64,000 nucleotides of DNA from a virus: IMG/VR virus record IMGVR_UViG_3300031977_001585, positions 1 to 64,000 of that record; one strand, given 5' to 3'. The position numbers were made by a program, and so were the translations under genes. The stretch's first letter is position 1, and each line of letters begins with the position of its first letter. The notes beneath the pieces were generated by a model. That model made no database searches. It saw only the letters and a program-made list of their open reading frames with translations, and was not told the DNA's origin. This document shows positions 37,949 to 45,158 of this stretch, in pieces.

Positions 37949-39601
37949 ATGGCAGCCACTCTTGATTCTGTTGTACAAGAACTTCAAACGCAGAGAACCG
38001 AAAATAAGACCAATTCGGAATCTGTTACTGAAGTTATGGGAGACGTACGCAATCGTGTAGGGATGTCTAACAGCACTCTGCTTGACATGGTTGGTAATGT
38101 TCGTCGTCTCGATAGAAATATCATCGCAATAAAGAATGCTCCAAACGGAATGTCAGATGATTTAGTAAATGCTCTTGTCCCTTTGCGTATAGGTATCATG
38201 ACACTAGTTGCTGATACTAAAAGCATGTTAAGGGCAGTCACCTCTCCACCTCCAGTAAACCCAGACGATTTAGAAACAGCAAGAGACGACGCATCATATA
38301 AATCCAACGTGCTCAAGTTGTTGACTGAAATTCGTGACCGTAGTAGTAGTGGAAACTCCAACGACGACGACGACGAACCAAGTAATTCTCCTAGGAGATC
38401 TGGTGGTGCATTGGGTGTTCTTATTGGTCCTGCCGCAACACTTGCGGTTATATTAGGATCATTAGCAGGTGCAGCTGCTGGCATAACAAAACCTCTTCGA
38501 ATGATGGCGGGTGCAGTTGGTAGACTCTTAAAATCAATGAGTCCTCAATTCATTAAAGACTTTGCAAAACGAATAAAAACTTTTGCTGTCGATATGGGAA
38601 AGAGAGCAAGGGATGTCTTCGTTGCATTCGTTACCACTGTTAAATCTACTGCTAGTATGATAGGCAACACTATAAAAGCAGTGGTTGTAGAAAGTAAACT
38701 TGGGCAGACAGTAAGTCGTGTTAAGGATGGATTTAAATCACTTGCGGCACCATTCAAAACCCTAGGAGATACTTTGGGTAGAGGAAAGGGGATGCTAAGT
38801 GGTATCGTACAACCGTTTCAAAAATTTGGTGGGTTCTTCAAATCCTTTGTGGGTACAATCGGTGCGGTCTTTAAAATTGTAGGAAAATTATTTGCTCCAC
38901 TATCTGCTATCATCATCATAGGTAAAAATATTGTTAGTGATTTGATGAGTGGTGACTTTGGATTCGGTACCATAAAAAATATCATCGATGATCTCATAAA
39001 ATTCTTCGTCACCGATTTGCTTGATTTGATTAAAGGAGCATTTGCTTGGATCGCAGAAAAACTTGGGTTTGACGGCATAGCAGAATCTTTAAACTCTTTC
39101 AGTTTCTCGGGACTGTATCAAAAATTATCAGACACTATCTCAGACACCATCGGTGGTTTCTTTGATGCCTTTAAAGATGAAGGTGGGAAACTAAATTTTG
39201 GTAAGATGATAGGATTTGTTCTACAAAAATTTATCTCTGTAGCAACGTCTATTCCACGAGCAATATTGAGAGGACTTGCAACAGCCGCAGAAGAGTACCT
39301 CCCAGACTTTTTAAGTTCCAAAGTTGCGGATGGTCTAAGGGGAATGGAAGGTAAACTTGATAAAGCATTCGGTATCGATGCGGACGTAAGTGGAGCAATT
39401 GCCGCACGTAAGTCTGCTCGTGCGGCAGAACTGAATGAGGCAACTCAAGAGTCAGATGAGTTGAAAAGAACTGCTGGCAACGTCACCATCATGGACAACT
39501 CTCAGAAGAATACTGTCTCCGGTGGTGGGGGTGGTGGATCACCGTCACTGGGTACGTCGTCTGCAACAGACGCACACGATCCAGCAACAAGTCACATATA
39601 A
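37949..39601 (+). CDS. gp29: Tail tape measure protein
   Basis: 550 aa. Layout fits a tape measure: helical N-terminus, an acidic/Ser linker (about 130-150), a Gly/Ala hydrophobic stretch (about 152-180), several further hydrophobic helices (about 290-350) and a Gly/Ser-rich end (GGGGGG at about 526). T4 gp29 is 590 aa, so the tail should be of similar length. It immediately follows the gp26/frameshift cassette and ends at a strong terminator. Confidence 0.82.
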   Translation: MAATLDSVVQELQTQRTENKTNSESVTEVMGDVRNRVGMSNSTLLDMVGNVRRLDRNIIAIKNAPNGMSDDLVNALVPLRIGIMTLVADTKSMLRAVTSPPPVNPDDLETARDDASYKSNVLKLLTEIRDRSSSGNSNDDDDEPSNSPRRSGGALGVLIGPAATLAVILGSLAGAAAGITKPLRMMAGAVGRLLKSMSPQFIKDFAKRIKTFAVDMGKRARDVFVAFVTTVKSTASMIGNTIKAVVVESKLGQTVSRVKDGFKSLAAPFKTLGDTLGRGKGMLSGIVQPFQKFGGFFKSFVGTIGAVFKIVGKLFAPLSAIIIIGKNIVSDLMSGDFGFGTIKNIIDDLIKFFVTDLLDLIKGAFAWIAEKLGFDGIAESLNSFSFSGLYQKLSDTISDTIGGFFDAFKDEGGKLNFGKMIGFVLQKFISVATSIPRAILRGLATAAEEYLPDFLSSKVADGLRGMEGKLDKAFGIDADVSGAIAARKSARAAELNEATQESDELKRTAGNVTIMDNSQKNTVSGGGGGGSPSLGTSSATDAHDPATSHI

Positions 39602-39602
39602 G

Positions 39603-39634
39603 AAAAAGGGGACTCGATGTCCCCTTATTTTTTT
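39603..39634. terminator. Bidirectional rho-independent terminator
   Basis: Stem AAGGGGAC/GTCCCCTT with a 5-nt loop, followed by ATTTTTTT on the plus strand and a T-run on the minus strand. It sits between the convergent tape-measure gene and the membrane protein gene ending at 39633, so it can stop both. Confidence 0.88.
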
Positions 39635-39878
39635 ACTTCAAGTGTGTTTCAATTTCACCTAAGATTCTTGACTTACTCCAAGACTTGCGGACAACAATGC
39701 CGTTAGTCTCAGCAGTCTCGATCAACTGTGCCTTAGACAAGTTGACCAAGTCTGGTTGACTTGGGGTGGTAGGTCGACCACCACCCGTAGTCTTTTCTGG
39801 TTTGCTTGATACCGATCGGTAGATCAGACCAAACGCAACCAGACCCGCAAGAATCAGAATAATCATATTAGTATCCAT
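39633..39878 (-). CDS. Small membrane protein with SAP-like C-terminus
   Basis: 81 aa. One N-terminal membrane segment (about 5-21, MIILILAGLVAFGLIY). A Pro/Gly linker follows. The C-terminal 40 residues (LSKAQLIETAETNGIVVRKS, then WSKSRILGEIE) form a helix-turn-helix like the SAP or Rho-N type. It follows gp32 by 3 nt. Perhaps it tethers nucleic acid to the membrane; this is speculation. Confidence 0.68.
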   Translation of the reverse strand: MDTNMIILILAGLVAFGLIYRSVSSKPEKTTGGGRPTTPSQPDLVNLSKAQLIETAETNGIVVRKSWSKSRILGEIETHLK

Positions 39879-39881
39879 TGA

Positions 39882-40832
39882 TTAGTCCTCCGCAGCCATC
39901 TGAGCAAAATAGGAAAGAGTGTCGTCTTCTTCTGCGGCAACCGCAGGAGTTGGTGCCGCAGCAGGTGCGGAAACGACAGTCGGTTCATCTGCAGTTGCGA
40001 AAGGTGCCGCCTCTGCAGTCTGAGCAAGTGCTTCGTTCTTCAACGTTGCACCAGCACCAGTAGCAAGACCCAGTACAGTCTCCAGTTTTGCCTTCAGATC
40101 ATCGTAAGACTTAAACCAGTTAGGATCGTGTGCATTCGGATAATTAGGTACCACAAACTCGTTCAGATCATATAGAGAGTTGTAGATTGCTTCAAGTTGT
40201 GTCTCATCGGCACCAGCAAGAGGAGCAGTTGTCTTGAAGTCAGACTTATCGTAGTTACGGTATCCAGCAACGTTGCGGATCTTCAACTCGAAGTCTGCTC
40301 CACCCCAAAAATCAAATGGGTTGACAGGTTCTTCTCCAGGGAATTCTGGTTGCATCTGATCCATGATCTTGTCGAAGATCTTCTTGCCGAACTCATAGAT
40401 GAATACCTTGCCGTTGTTGGCAGGGTTGGCAGGATCGTTGATGACTTGAATGTTAGTGACGTAGTGCAGACGACGCTTCTGTCGACGTGCAGTCTCTTTG
40501 TCCTCTTCAATGCCAGAGTTCCACAGACGTGAGTTTAACTCACCGACTGGGTCGTTCTGACCTAGAGTTGTAAGAGATCGTTCGATATACCACTGACCAG
40601 TTGGACCCTTGAATGCGTGGTCCCAGTAACGTACCCACGGAAGATCTTGACCTTCGGTCGCAGGTAGGAAACGAATGACTGCGTAACCGTTACCCTGTTC
40701 ATCAACAGTCGGTTTCCACTTTCGGTCGTCTTGGTATTTGTTGGTGTTTGAGACCTGACCAGATGCTTCAGTTGCCGCACTGACCAGTTTAGAGATGTCC
40801 ATAGATCTGGACTTGAGATTTGCAAAAGACAT
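39882..40832 (-). CDS. gp32: Single-stranded DNA-binding protein gp32
   Basis: 316 aa (T4: 301). The N-terminus MSFANLKSRSMDISKL, core WKPTVDEQGNGYAVIRFLPA and FGKKIFDKIMDQMQPEF, and an acidic C-terminal tail (EEDDTLSYFAQMAAED) match gp32. It coats ssDNA and coordinates replication and recombination enzymes. The Cys ligands of the T4 zinc site are not present, as in cyanophage versions. A late promoter lies 62 nt upstream; earlier promoters are probably outside or unrecognised. Confidence 0.95.
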   Translation of the reverse strand: MSFANLKSRSMDISKLVSAATEASGQVSNTNKYQDDRKWKPTVDEQGNGYAVIRFLPATEGQDLPWVRYWDHAFKGPTGQWYIERSLTTLGQNDPVGELNSRLWNSGIEEDKETARRQKRRLHYVTNIQVINDPANPANNGKVFIYEFGKKIFDKIMDQMQPEFPGEEPVNPFDFWGGADFELKIRNVAGYRNYDKSDFKTTAPLAGADETQLEAIYNSLYDLNEFVVPNYPNAHDPNWFKSYDDLKAKLETVLGLATGAGATLKNEALAQTAEAAPFATADEPTVVSAPAAAPTPAVAAEEDDTLSYFAQMAAED

Positions 40833-40893
40833 AATATGTTCCTTGTATAAACTAAAATATAAACTTAAGTATGAATTACCTCTAGGGCATATG

Positions 40894-40901
40894 TATTTAT
40901 A
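40894..40901 (-). promoter_or_regulatory. T4-type late promoter upstream of gp32
   Basis: Exact TATAAATA overlapping the stop of the gp33-like gene. The expected start near 40888 leaves a 56-nt leader with AAGGAA before the gp32 ATG. Confidence 0.8.
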
Positions 40902-41133
40902 CGTCCAGAGTGTTCTGCTTCGGCAAAAAGTTTAATTGCCGTGCCTCCGATTCGAGATGCTCAACGATAGTAGGTGTTAGATACTTTTTGATATCCTCCA
41001 ACTCCAATCCGTTCTTTTCGCATAGGTGCACAATGCTGTCCATGTAGGACATCTTGTTTTGGTACACGAAGGTTTCGATCATCTGAGAGAAAGACTTTTT
41101 CGTTAGAAATTTTTCTTCTGTGTTCTCATCCAT
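40897..41133 (-). CDS. gp33: Late transcription co-activator, gp33-like
   Basis: 78 aa. The pattern F..MIE..V..NKMSYMDSIVHLCEKNG and a C-terminal AEARQLNFLPK-like end (EARQLNFLPKQNT) match the short gp33 forms of cyanophage-like T4 relatives. gp33 bridges host RNA polymerase and the sliding clamp at TATAAATA promoters, which fits the many such boxes here. It is placed directly before gp32. The assignment rests on pattern memory, so it is moderate. Confidence 0.7.
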   Translation of the reverse strand: MDENTEEKFLTKKSFSQMIETFVYQNKMSYMDSIVHLCEKNGLELEDIKKYLTPTIVEHLESEARQLNFLPKQNTLDV

Positions 41134-41392
41134 TGATTACCTCAATGTTGGAGACGCTATCCACACGGAAAGACCTCCAATCTTGTGAGTCAATCGAATA
41201 TGCTCGAACGACAGATCGGTTAGCAGAGTTTGCTTCCACACGTGACACCTTATCTCCGGAGAGTTCAGGCATGTATTCAGTGAGCAGAGTGCATGCCATG
41301 ATGCGTTCCTCACCGTTTACCTTTGTGAAAGTAACTTCAAGAACATTCTTGCGTAGTTGGTCTACGATTTTTTCATAATCAAAAAATGTCAT
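41126..41392 (-). CDS. Small SH3-barrel-like protein
   Basis: 88 aa. The pattern LRKNVLEVTFTKVNGEERIM, CTLLTEYMPE and WRSFRVDSVSNIEVI is common in T4-like phages near gp32/gp33 and resembles the small beta-barrel (SH3/WYL-like) proteins there. The start overlaps the upstream region and its stop overlaps the gp33-like ATG. Function unknown, possibly nucleic-acid related. Confidence 0.72.
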   Translation of the reverse strand: MTFFDYEKIVDQLRKNVLEVTFTKVNGEERIMACTLLTEYMPELSGDKVSRVEANSANRSVVRAYSIDSQDWRSFRVDSVSNIEVING

Positions 41393-41403
41393 GGTAGACC
41401 CCC

Positions 41404-41703
41404 TTAGAAACGTTCGAATTCTTCGTCCTCTTCTGCGGACTCTTCTGAGTCTGCTTCTTGATGGACAAATTCAAGGAACTCTTCACTCTGGTCCAAGACA
41501 GCAATTGTGTGCTCGAATGCTTCCAGAGTACGAATAACTGCTTGTCGAGTTTCGTCATCTTCGGGTTTTTCACCGTGCTCCTTGATAAACAAATCAAGTG
41601 TATCAAGGTAGGCACAACGCATGTACTCACGGGTAATGAGTTCCACGTCGTTACGTGGGTACTGACCTAGGTCGATCAGATTTTCAGGTTGTGGGATTGC
41701 CAT
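41404..41703 (-). CDS. Acidic small protein of unknown function
   Basis: 99 aa from the ATG at 41703, which overlaps the upstream stop (TAATG) and has AGAGGA at good spacing; the ATG three codons upstream is too close to this site. Helical, with an acidic C-terminus (DSEESAEEDEEFERF). No recognised domain. Confidence 0.68.
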   Translation of the reverse strand: MAIPQPENLIDLGQYPRNDVELITREYMRCAYLDTLDLFIKEHGEKPEDDETRQAVIRTLEAFEHTIAVLDQSEEFLEFVHQEADSEESAEEDEEFERF

Positions 41704-41924
41704 TAATTCCATTCCTCTGAGTTTGTAGTAACTAAGTCTGAAAATTGACCTTCAATAAAACGATCAGTATCAGACCAACTAATGTTGGACTTGTAATCTT
41801 GACGATCCAAGACCTCAACTTCTTTTGCCAGTGCTTCATTAGCACGTGCGATTTTGCCACGTTTCTGAATCTTAAGGGCAGCCTTACGAATCATTGCGTA
41901 ACGTTCCTCTTTCGAGATTGCCAT
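41703..41924 (-). CDS. Small basic/acidic helical protein
   Basis: 73 aa if started at 41924. The N-terminal half is basic (KAALKIQKRGKIARANEALA). A TATAAT box ends 1 nt before this ATG, so an mRNA from that promoter would lack it. An internal ATG at 41894 has AGAGG at suitable distance and would be the start on that mRNA. Function unknown. Confidence 0.62.
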   Translation of the reverse strand: MAISKEERYAMIRKAALKIQKRGKIARANEALAKEVEVLDRQDYKSNISWSDTDRFIEGQFSDLVTTNSEEWN

Positions 41925-41925
41925 A

Positions 41926-41955
41926 ATTATACCTCACTATGTATATGCCTGTCAA
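41926..41955 (-). promoter_or_regulatory. Sigma70-type promoter
   Basis: TTGACA, 18-nt spacer, TATAAT on the minus strand. The predicted start lies inside the reading frame of the downstream gene, near 41919. Confidence 0.6.
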
Positions 41956-41959
41956 GCGG

Positions 41960-42106
41960 TTAAAACCCGTTGTTTGGATATAACTTATCCTCGGGGTAAC
42001 CACGTTTCTTTACTTCTTTCTTACGATCGATGTGGGTAGATGGCCGATTGAACTTCGGAGCATTCTTTGCTACCGGATTCGATCGTCTGGTAGACTTCTT
42101 CTTCAT
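41960..42106 (-). CDS. Small basic protein, 48 aa
   Basis: From the ATG at 42106: MKKKSTRRSNPVAKNAPKFN and on, very rich in Lys/Arg. It overlaps the 3' end of the metallopeptidase-like gene by 86 nt in another frame and ends just upstream of a promoter. The ribosome site is weak (GAAG). It could be a real overlapping gene or chance. Confidence 0.45.
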   Translation of the reverse strand: MKKKSTRRSNPVAKNAPKFNRPSTHIDRKKEVKKRGYPEDKLYPNNGF

Positions 42107-42506
42107 AACGATATGCTTCTTCTTCCCAAGGTTGATCAGCATACCCGACGTTAACGTACTCGACTCCGTCGAAGATATGCTTGTAAACAATACTGTGCCT
42201 CTGGTCACACCAAGTCAAACCGATGTGGAGCAGTCGACCCGTGAGGATCTGAACTGCGTGAATCAGTTCGTGTGCGATATGCACTTTCAATTGAGTATCG
42301 TCGACATCGTTGGTTCGCAATCGGACATCGACACGATCCTCTGTACCGTCTGCCTCACCCGAAAAGATTCCGATATCATCGGCAAAGGACACCTTGATGT
42401 ATCCTCCTAAACGACCAATCCCAAGTGACTCCGCACAACGAAACACGTAGTCAGAGATCTCGAAACTGGGAGAGTCCTCGACGATGACGTTCTCTGCAAT
42501 ATTCAC
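42021..42506 (-). CDS. HExxH metallopeptidase-like protein
   Basis: 161 aa. The zinc motif HIAHELIHAVQ is at about 78-88, with a downstream QPWEEEAY (about 133-140) that supplies a likely third ligand (Glu). The same HELVH...QPWEIEAY layout appears in the protein at 47899-48300. No signal peptide. Predicted cytoplasmic zinc peptidase of unknown substrate. Start overlaps the upstream stop by ATGA. Confidence 0.72.
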   Translation of the reverse strand: MNIAENVIVEDSPSFEISDYVFRCAESLGIGRLGGYIKVSFADDIGIFSGEADGTEDRVDVRLRTNDVDDTQLKVHIAHELIHAVQILTGRLLHIGLTWCDQRHSIVYKHIFDGVEYVNVGYADQPWEEEAYRYEEEVYQTIESGSKECSEVQSAIYPHRS

Positions 42507-42733
42507 TTCGGCATTACCATCTTGTTATCACGGAACTCAACACCCTCTGGTCCGGTCAACTTACCAAGCAACCACCAATCCTCTGCCTTCATAGCAGGAA
42601 CGAACTGGTCACGGTCATCCTTGAACTTCGGACCCATCTCGTTGTAGTTGTTAAGGTACTCAACTGCTTCCATAAAAGATTCGAACTCTTGGACACAAAG
42701 ACGATTATTCAATTTTGGTTTTGCTGTAAACAT
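42503..42733 (-). CDS. Small protein of unknown function
   Basis: 76 aa from ATG at 42733 (MFTAKPKLNNRLCVQEFESF...). This start overlaps the upstream stop as TAATG and has AAAGGAG before it, so it is better than the upstream GTG/ATG options. Aromatic-rich middle, no known domain. Confidence 0.68.
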   Translation of the reverse strand: MFTAKPKLNNRLCVQEFESFMEAVEYLNNYNEMGPKFKDDRDQFVPAMKAEDWWLLGKLTGPEGVEFRDNKMVMPK

Positions 42734-42894
42734 TACTGATCTCCTTTCATTTCGTGACGGTACTCTCTCTTCAACCACCACTTGTACATTCTAAAATATT
42801 CTGCTGAATCGTAGAGGGGACTGCGACCCGTGAACTGTGTCACTTCGTCGCAGTGCTCGTACCACTTCTGACTACACCAATGACGGAAACTCAT
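42733..42894 (-). CDS. Small protein, 53 aa
   Basis: ATG at 42894 inside TAATG of the preceding gene. The sequence (MSFRHWCSQKWYEHCDEVTQ..., ending KREYRHEMKGDQ) is rich in Trp, Tyr and His, with two Cys. Its stop overlaps the next start. Coupled translation supports a real gene; function unknown. Confidence 0.62.
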   Translation of the reverse strand: MSFRHWCSQKWYEHCDEVTQFTGRSPLYDSAEYFRMYKWWLKREYRHEMKGDQ

Positions 42895-43442
42895 TATGCG
42901 TACCAACTACGGTAGAAGTCTTTGCCTTCTTCGGCAGGACTAGCATATCGAACGTCGTCGATGTTGATGCCACGACCAGTGATTCGTTTCTTGAACTCAG
43001 CACCGATGAACTCATCCTTGACAGGAACGACACGGTCACTCATGAAACCTTCACTACCCTCAACAGAGGCAACCGCAATCTCACGCAGAGTAACAGTCGC
43101 ACCCTTCTTGGCAACAACCTGGTAAGCATCAATGTTAGTCTGCTCCCAACCCCAAGACGCAACGTAGAGATCACCTTCCTTGACACTCTCAAGGGCAGCT
43201 GCCTTAGCAACAGCACGGGCAATCTTACGATCTTGCTTCTGAACTTCAGCACGATCAAGATCAACAAGGAACTGCTCAACGTGCTCGATCATGCGAGCAA
43301 CACTACCGTAACGGTAAGCAAACTCAGTCTTGTAACCCAGACGGGCACGTTTGCTAGGACGTTGACAAACCGCAGTGATCTTATCTTCGTCGATGTTCAA
43401 CTCAAGACCACGTGCTTCGTACTTCTCAATCAATGTTTTCAT
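42894..43442 (-). CDS. Conserved phage protein, 182 aa, unknown function
   Basis: ATG at 43442 with GAGG 7 nt upstream. The segment VKEGDLYVASWGWEQTNIDA, then YQVVAKKGATVTLREI, is a pattern I recognise from many phage and plasmid hypothetical proteins, with a probable small beta-barrel C-terminal half. The N-terminal half is helical. A strong early-type promoter lies directly upstream. Confidence 0.75.
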   Translation of the reverse strand: MKTLIEKYEARGLELNIDEDKITAVCQRPSKRARLGYKTEFAYRYGSVARMIEHVEQFLVDLDRAEVQKQDRKIARAVAKAAALESVKEGDLYVASWGWEQTNIDAYQVVAKKGATVTLREIAVASVEGSEGFMSDRVVPVKDEFIGAEFKKRITGRGINIDDVRYASPAEEGKDFYRSWYA

Positions 43443-43471
43443 AATCAATCCTCAACTCAATTTACACAGTA

Positions 43472-43499
43472 ATTATAGCAAATCTGGAACAAATGTCAA
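43472..43499 (-). promoter_or_regulatory. Strong sigma70-type promoter
   Basis: Perfect TTGACA and TATAAT with a 16-nt spacer. It belongs to a family with a similar spacer (TGTTCC...) also seen at 43946-43973 and 47842-47869. Drives the 182-aa gene, with about 24 nt of leader. Confidence 0.82.
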
Positions 43500-43517
43500 C
43501 ACTTTTTTAAAACTTTT

Positions 43518-43754
43518 TTATGGTAATTTCTCACAATAGATCGGATCTATTTTTCGTTCAACAATCTCCATCGCACATGGGTCACTGGCAAAAACCTTCC
43601 AAGTCCCATCGTACTGACTTGCAATCGTGATCTCGAACTCCTCTCCGTAAACGTCATACGCCTCAAACTTGAACTCGTAGAAGATGTTAGGTTCTCCTAA
43701 TCGTTCTACTAACCGTTCATAAGACGCATCAATATATCCCTGTAAACAACTCAT
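43518..43754 (-). CDS. Small protein downstream of structured RNA leader
   Basis: 78 aa, MSCLQGYIDASYERLVERLG..., acidic and aromatic-rich, with three Cys and no recognised domain. The ATG has GAGG 7 nt upstream. It is the first gene after the three-unit RNA leader and early promoter, so its expression may be controlled by that RNA. Confidence 0.7.
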   Translation of the reverse strand: MSCLQGYIDASYERLVERLGEPNIFYEFKFEAYDVYGEEFEITIASQYDGTWKVFASDPCAMEIVERKIDPIYCEKLP

Positions 43755-43773
43755 GACAACCTCACTGGGGAAA

Positions 43774-43931
43774 GGAGAAACAGTGAACCCCGAAGGTTCC
43801 TAGTCGAGAGACTCCTGATCTCCTCAAAACTGAGGGGAGAAACAGTGAACCGTAGTTCCTATTCCGACTCCAGATGTCCCTGGGGGACAAGCAGTGGACC
43901 GAAGTCCCTAGTCGTGAGTCCAGATCTCCCC
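43774..43931 (-). ncRNA. Three tandem structured RNA units in a 5' leader
   Basis: Units at 43883-43931, 43835-43880 and 43774-43823, each about 46-50 nt. Each has an outer stem (GGGGA/UCCCC, GGGA/UCCC, GGAGA/UCUCC) and an inner hairpin (GGAC-UUCG-GUCC, GAAC-UACG-GUUC, GAACC/GGUUC). They share the unpaired pieces UCUGGAnUC (or UCAGGAGUC) and ACUGYUU. Stems change by compensatory substitutions between units, which favours RNA structure. The array begins about 8 nt after the predicted start of an early promoter and ends 20 nt before a gene. Confidence 0.7.
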
Positions 43932-43945
43932 AACTCACAATACAC

Positions 43946-43973
43946 ATTGTACCTGTTTTGGAAACAAAGTCAA
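43946..43973 (-). promoter_or_regulatory. Sigma70-type promoter for the structured leader
   Basis: TTGACT, 16-nt spacer, TACAAT. The predicted start near 43939 lies just ahead of the first RNA unit. Confidence 0.78.
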
Positions 43974-43996
43974 CACTTTTTTGACTATTTCTTAGA

Positions 43997-44614
43997 CTAT
44001 TTTGTTATATCAAAATTACTTTTTATAGGAGCACGTTCGACTGCCTTCAACCATGCCACGGGTTCTTTGATCACTGGTCGAGTGTACTTCAGTTTATGCT
44101 TTCGGAACGATTCCTTTAGACCCTTTGCTTCCGCCTGACCTAGGAACCGTGACACCAGTTTGAGCAGTGCCCAACGGAACCGATAGTCGTGACGATTGAA
44201 TCCTGCAGCATGTGCCAGTTCATGTAGGATCACGTACTTGTTGGTTCCCGACTGACTGTCGAGTTTGATCATATTACCATAGCAGAGACCTGCCCATGAC
44301 CTCGACTTGAATTCATAGAGATTGACTTTCTTGTATGCCTTGCGAACACGTCGCATGTCCATATCGTCGTTAGCAAACTGCTCCCACAGTTTAGACTTGA
44401 GCACTCGTTTCACAAACTTCTCGCAGTCTTTGAACTCCATCCTCTCTCGCACGTGGGGAAAGTTCTGCTCGAAGTCCCACTCTGCATTGTAGGTCTTTTG
44501 ACGTTGAGAGTCACGGGTTGGTAGTCGAGACTTGCGGCGGACATAGTCGTCGTAGTCCCATGCTTGGGTCTTGGTCAGACCCGCAGAAATTGCTTTGCGA
44601 TATGCTACTGTCAT
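43997..44614 (-). CDS. HExxH zinc metallopeptidase-like protein
   Basis: 205 aa. YVILHELAHAAGFNRHDYRF near 130 contains HELAH plus a downstream His, as in phage SprT-like or 'putative metallohydrolase' proteins. The N-terminal half is basic and helical. It overlaps the histone-like gene by ATGA. No export signal, so the target is probably intracellular. Confidence 0.72.
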   Translation of the reverse strand: MTVAYRKAISAGLTKTQAWDYDDYVRRKSRLPTRDSQRQKTYNAEWDFEQNFPHVRERMEFKDCEKFVKRVLKSKLWEQFANDDMDMRRVRKAYKKVNLYEFKSRSWAGLCYGNMIKLDSQSGTNKYVILHELAHAAGFNRHDYRFRWALLKLVSRFLGQAEAKGLKESFRKHKLKYTRPVIKEPVAWLKAVERAPIKSNFDITK

Positions 44615-44946
44615 GCCTTCTTCTTTCTCACCGTCTTCTTAACCGGAGTCTTCTTGACAACTGCCTTCTTCTTGGCAACTGCTTTCTTCTTGGTAGGTGC
44701 CTTTCTTTTGGTGGGTGCCTTCTTCTTGGGGGGTTCCCAAGTCTTTGCGAGGAACTCCTCAACGGACAACCCACACTCACGAAGTGCTTTGTGAAATCTC
44801 TTTACGTCCGACATCTCCCATGAGTTGTTAATGAACGATCCAAAGTGGTCTGCTACTTTATCACCCAACTGAATGTTTTCTTCAGTCTCTTTATCGAAGA
44901 TGTAGCGCACCTTCTTGGTGAAGTTTAACTTGACGATTTTAGACAT
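44611..44946 (-). CDS. Histone-H1-like protein
   Basis: 111 aa. The first 70 residues are a small folded helical domain. The last 40 are almost only Lys, Ala, Pro, Thr and Val (PPKKKAPTKRKAPTKKKAVA..., ending KKTVRKKKA), like the tails of H1 or HctB-type nucleoid proteins. Likely DNA binding. Placed among early genes, it could compact or mark host or phage DNA; function inferred from composition. Confidence 0.72.
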   Translation of the reverse strand: MSKIVKLNFTKKVRYIFDKETEENIQLGDKVADHFGSFINNSWEMSDVKRFHKALRECGLSVEEFLAKTWEPPKKKAPTKRKAPTKKKAVAKKKAVVKKTPVKKTVRKKKA

Positions 44947-44954
44947 AGGACTCC

Positions 44955-45158
44955 TTACGCAATACCGTGAATGATACCGATTCGTTTCTGTTTATTGACG
45001 ACAACCGTCACAGTCGAACCGACAGGACGTTCGGGTTCACCTTCGTAATCAAGGTAGGTGAGTTCCTCGAACACTCGTTTACCGTACTTAGTGAACTCGA
45101 CCAAGTAGGTACGCCAGACATGTCGACGCAAGTACTTTTCAAAGTCTTTCAGGGGCAT
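44955..45158 (-). CDS. Small protein, 67 aa
   Basis: ATG at 45158 inside TAATG of the upstream gene. Basic helical N-terminus (MPLKDFEKYLRRHVWRTYLV) and beta C-terminus (GSTVTVVVNKQKRIGIIHGI), suggesting a small beta-barrel. Unknown function. Confidence 0.68.
   Translation of the reverse strand: MPLKDFEKYLRRHVWRTYLVEFTKYGKRVFEELTYLDYEGEPERPVGSTVTVVVNKQKRIGIIHGIA

Noticed and set aside
42837-43472. Plus-strand open frame of 211 codons
   Set aside because: Antisense to the 182-aa conserved protein and its neighbour; Thr/Leu/Asn-rich shadow.
43762-43947. Minus-strand open frame of 61 codons inside the structured RNA region
   Set aside because: Its repeats mirror the RNA units, it lacks a ribosome site, and stem covariation fits RNA better than protein.
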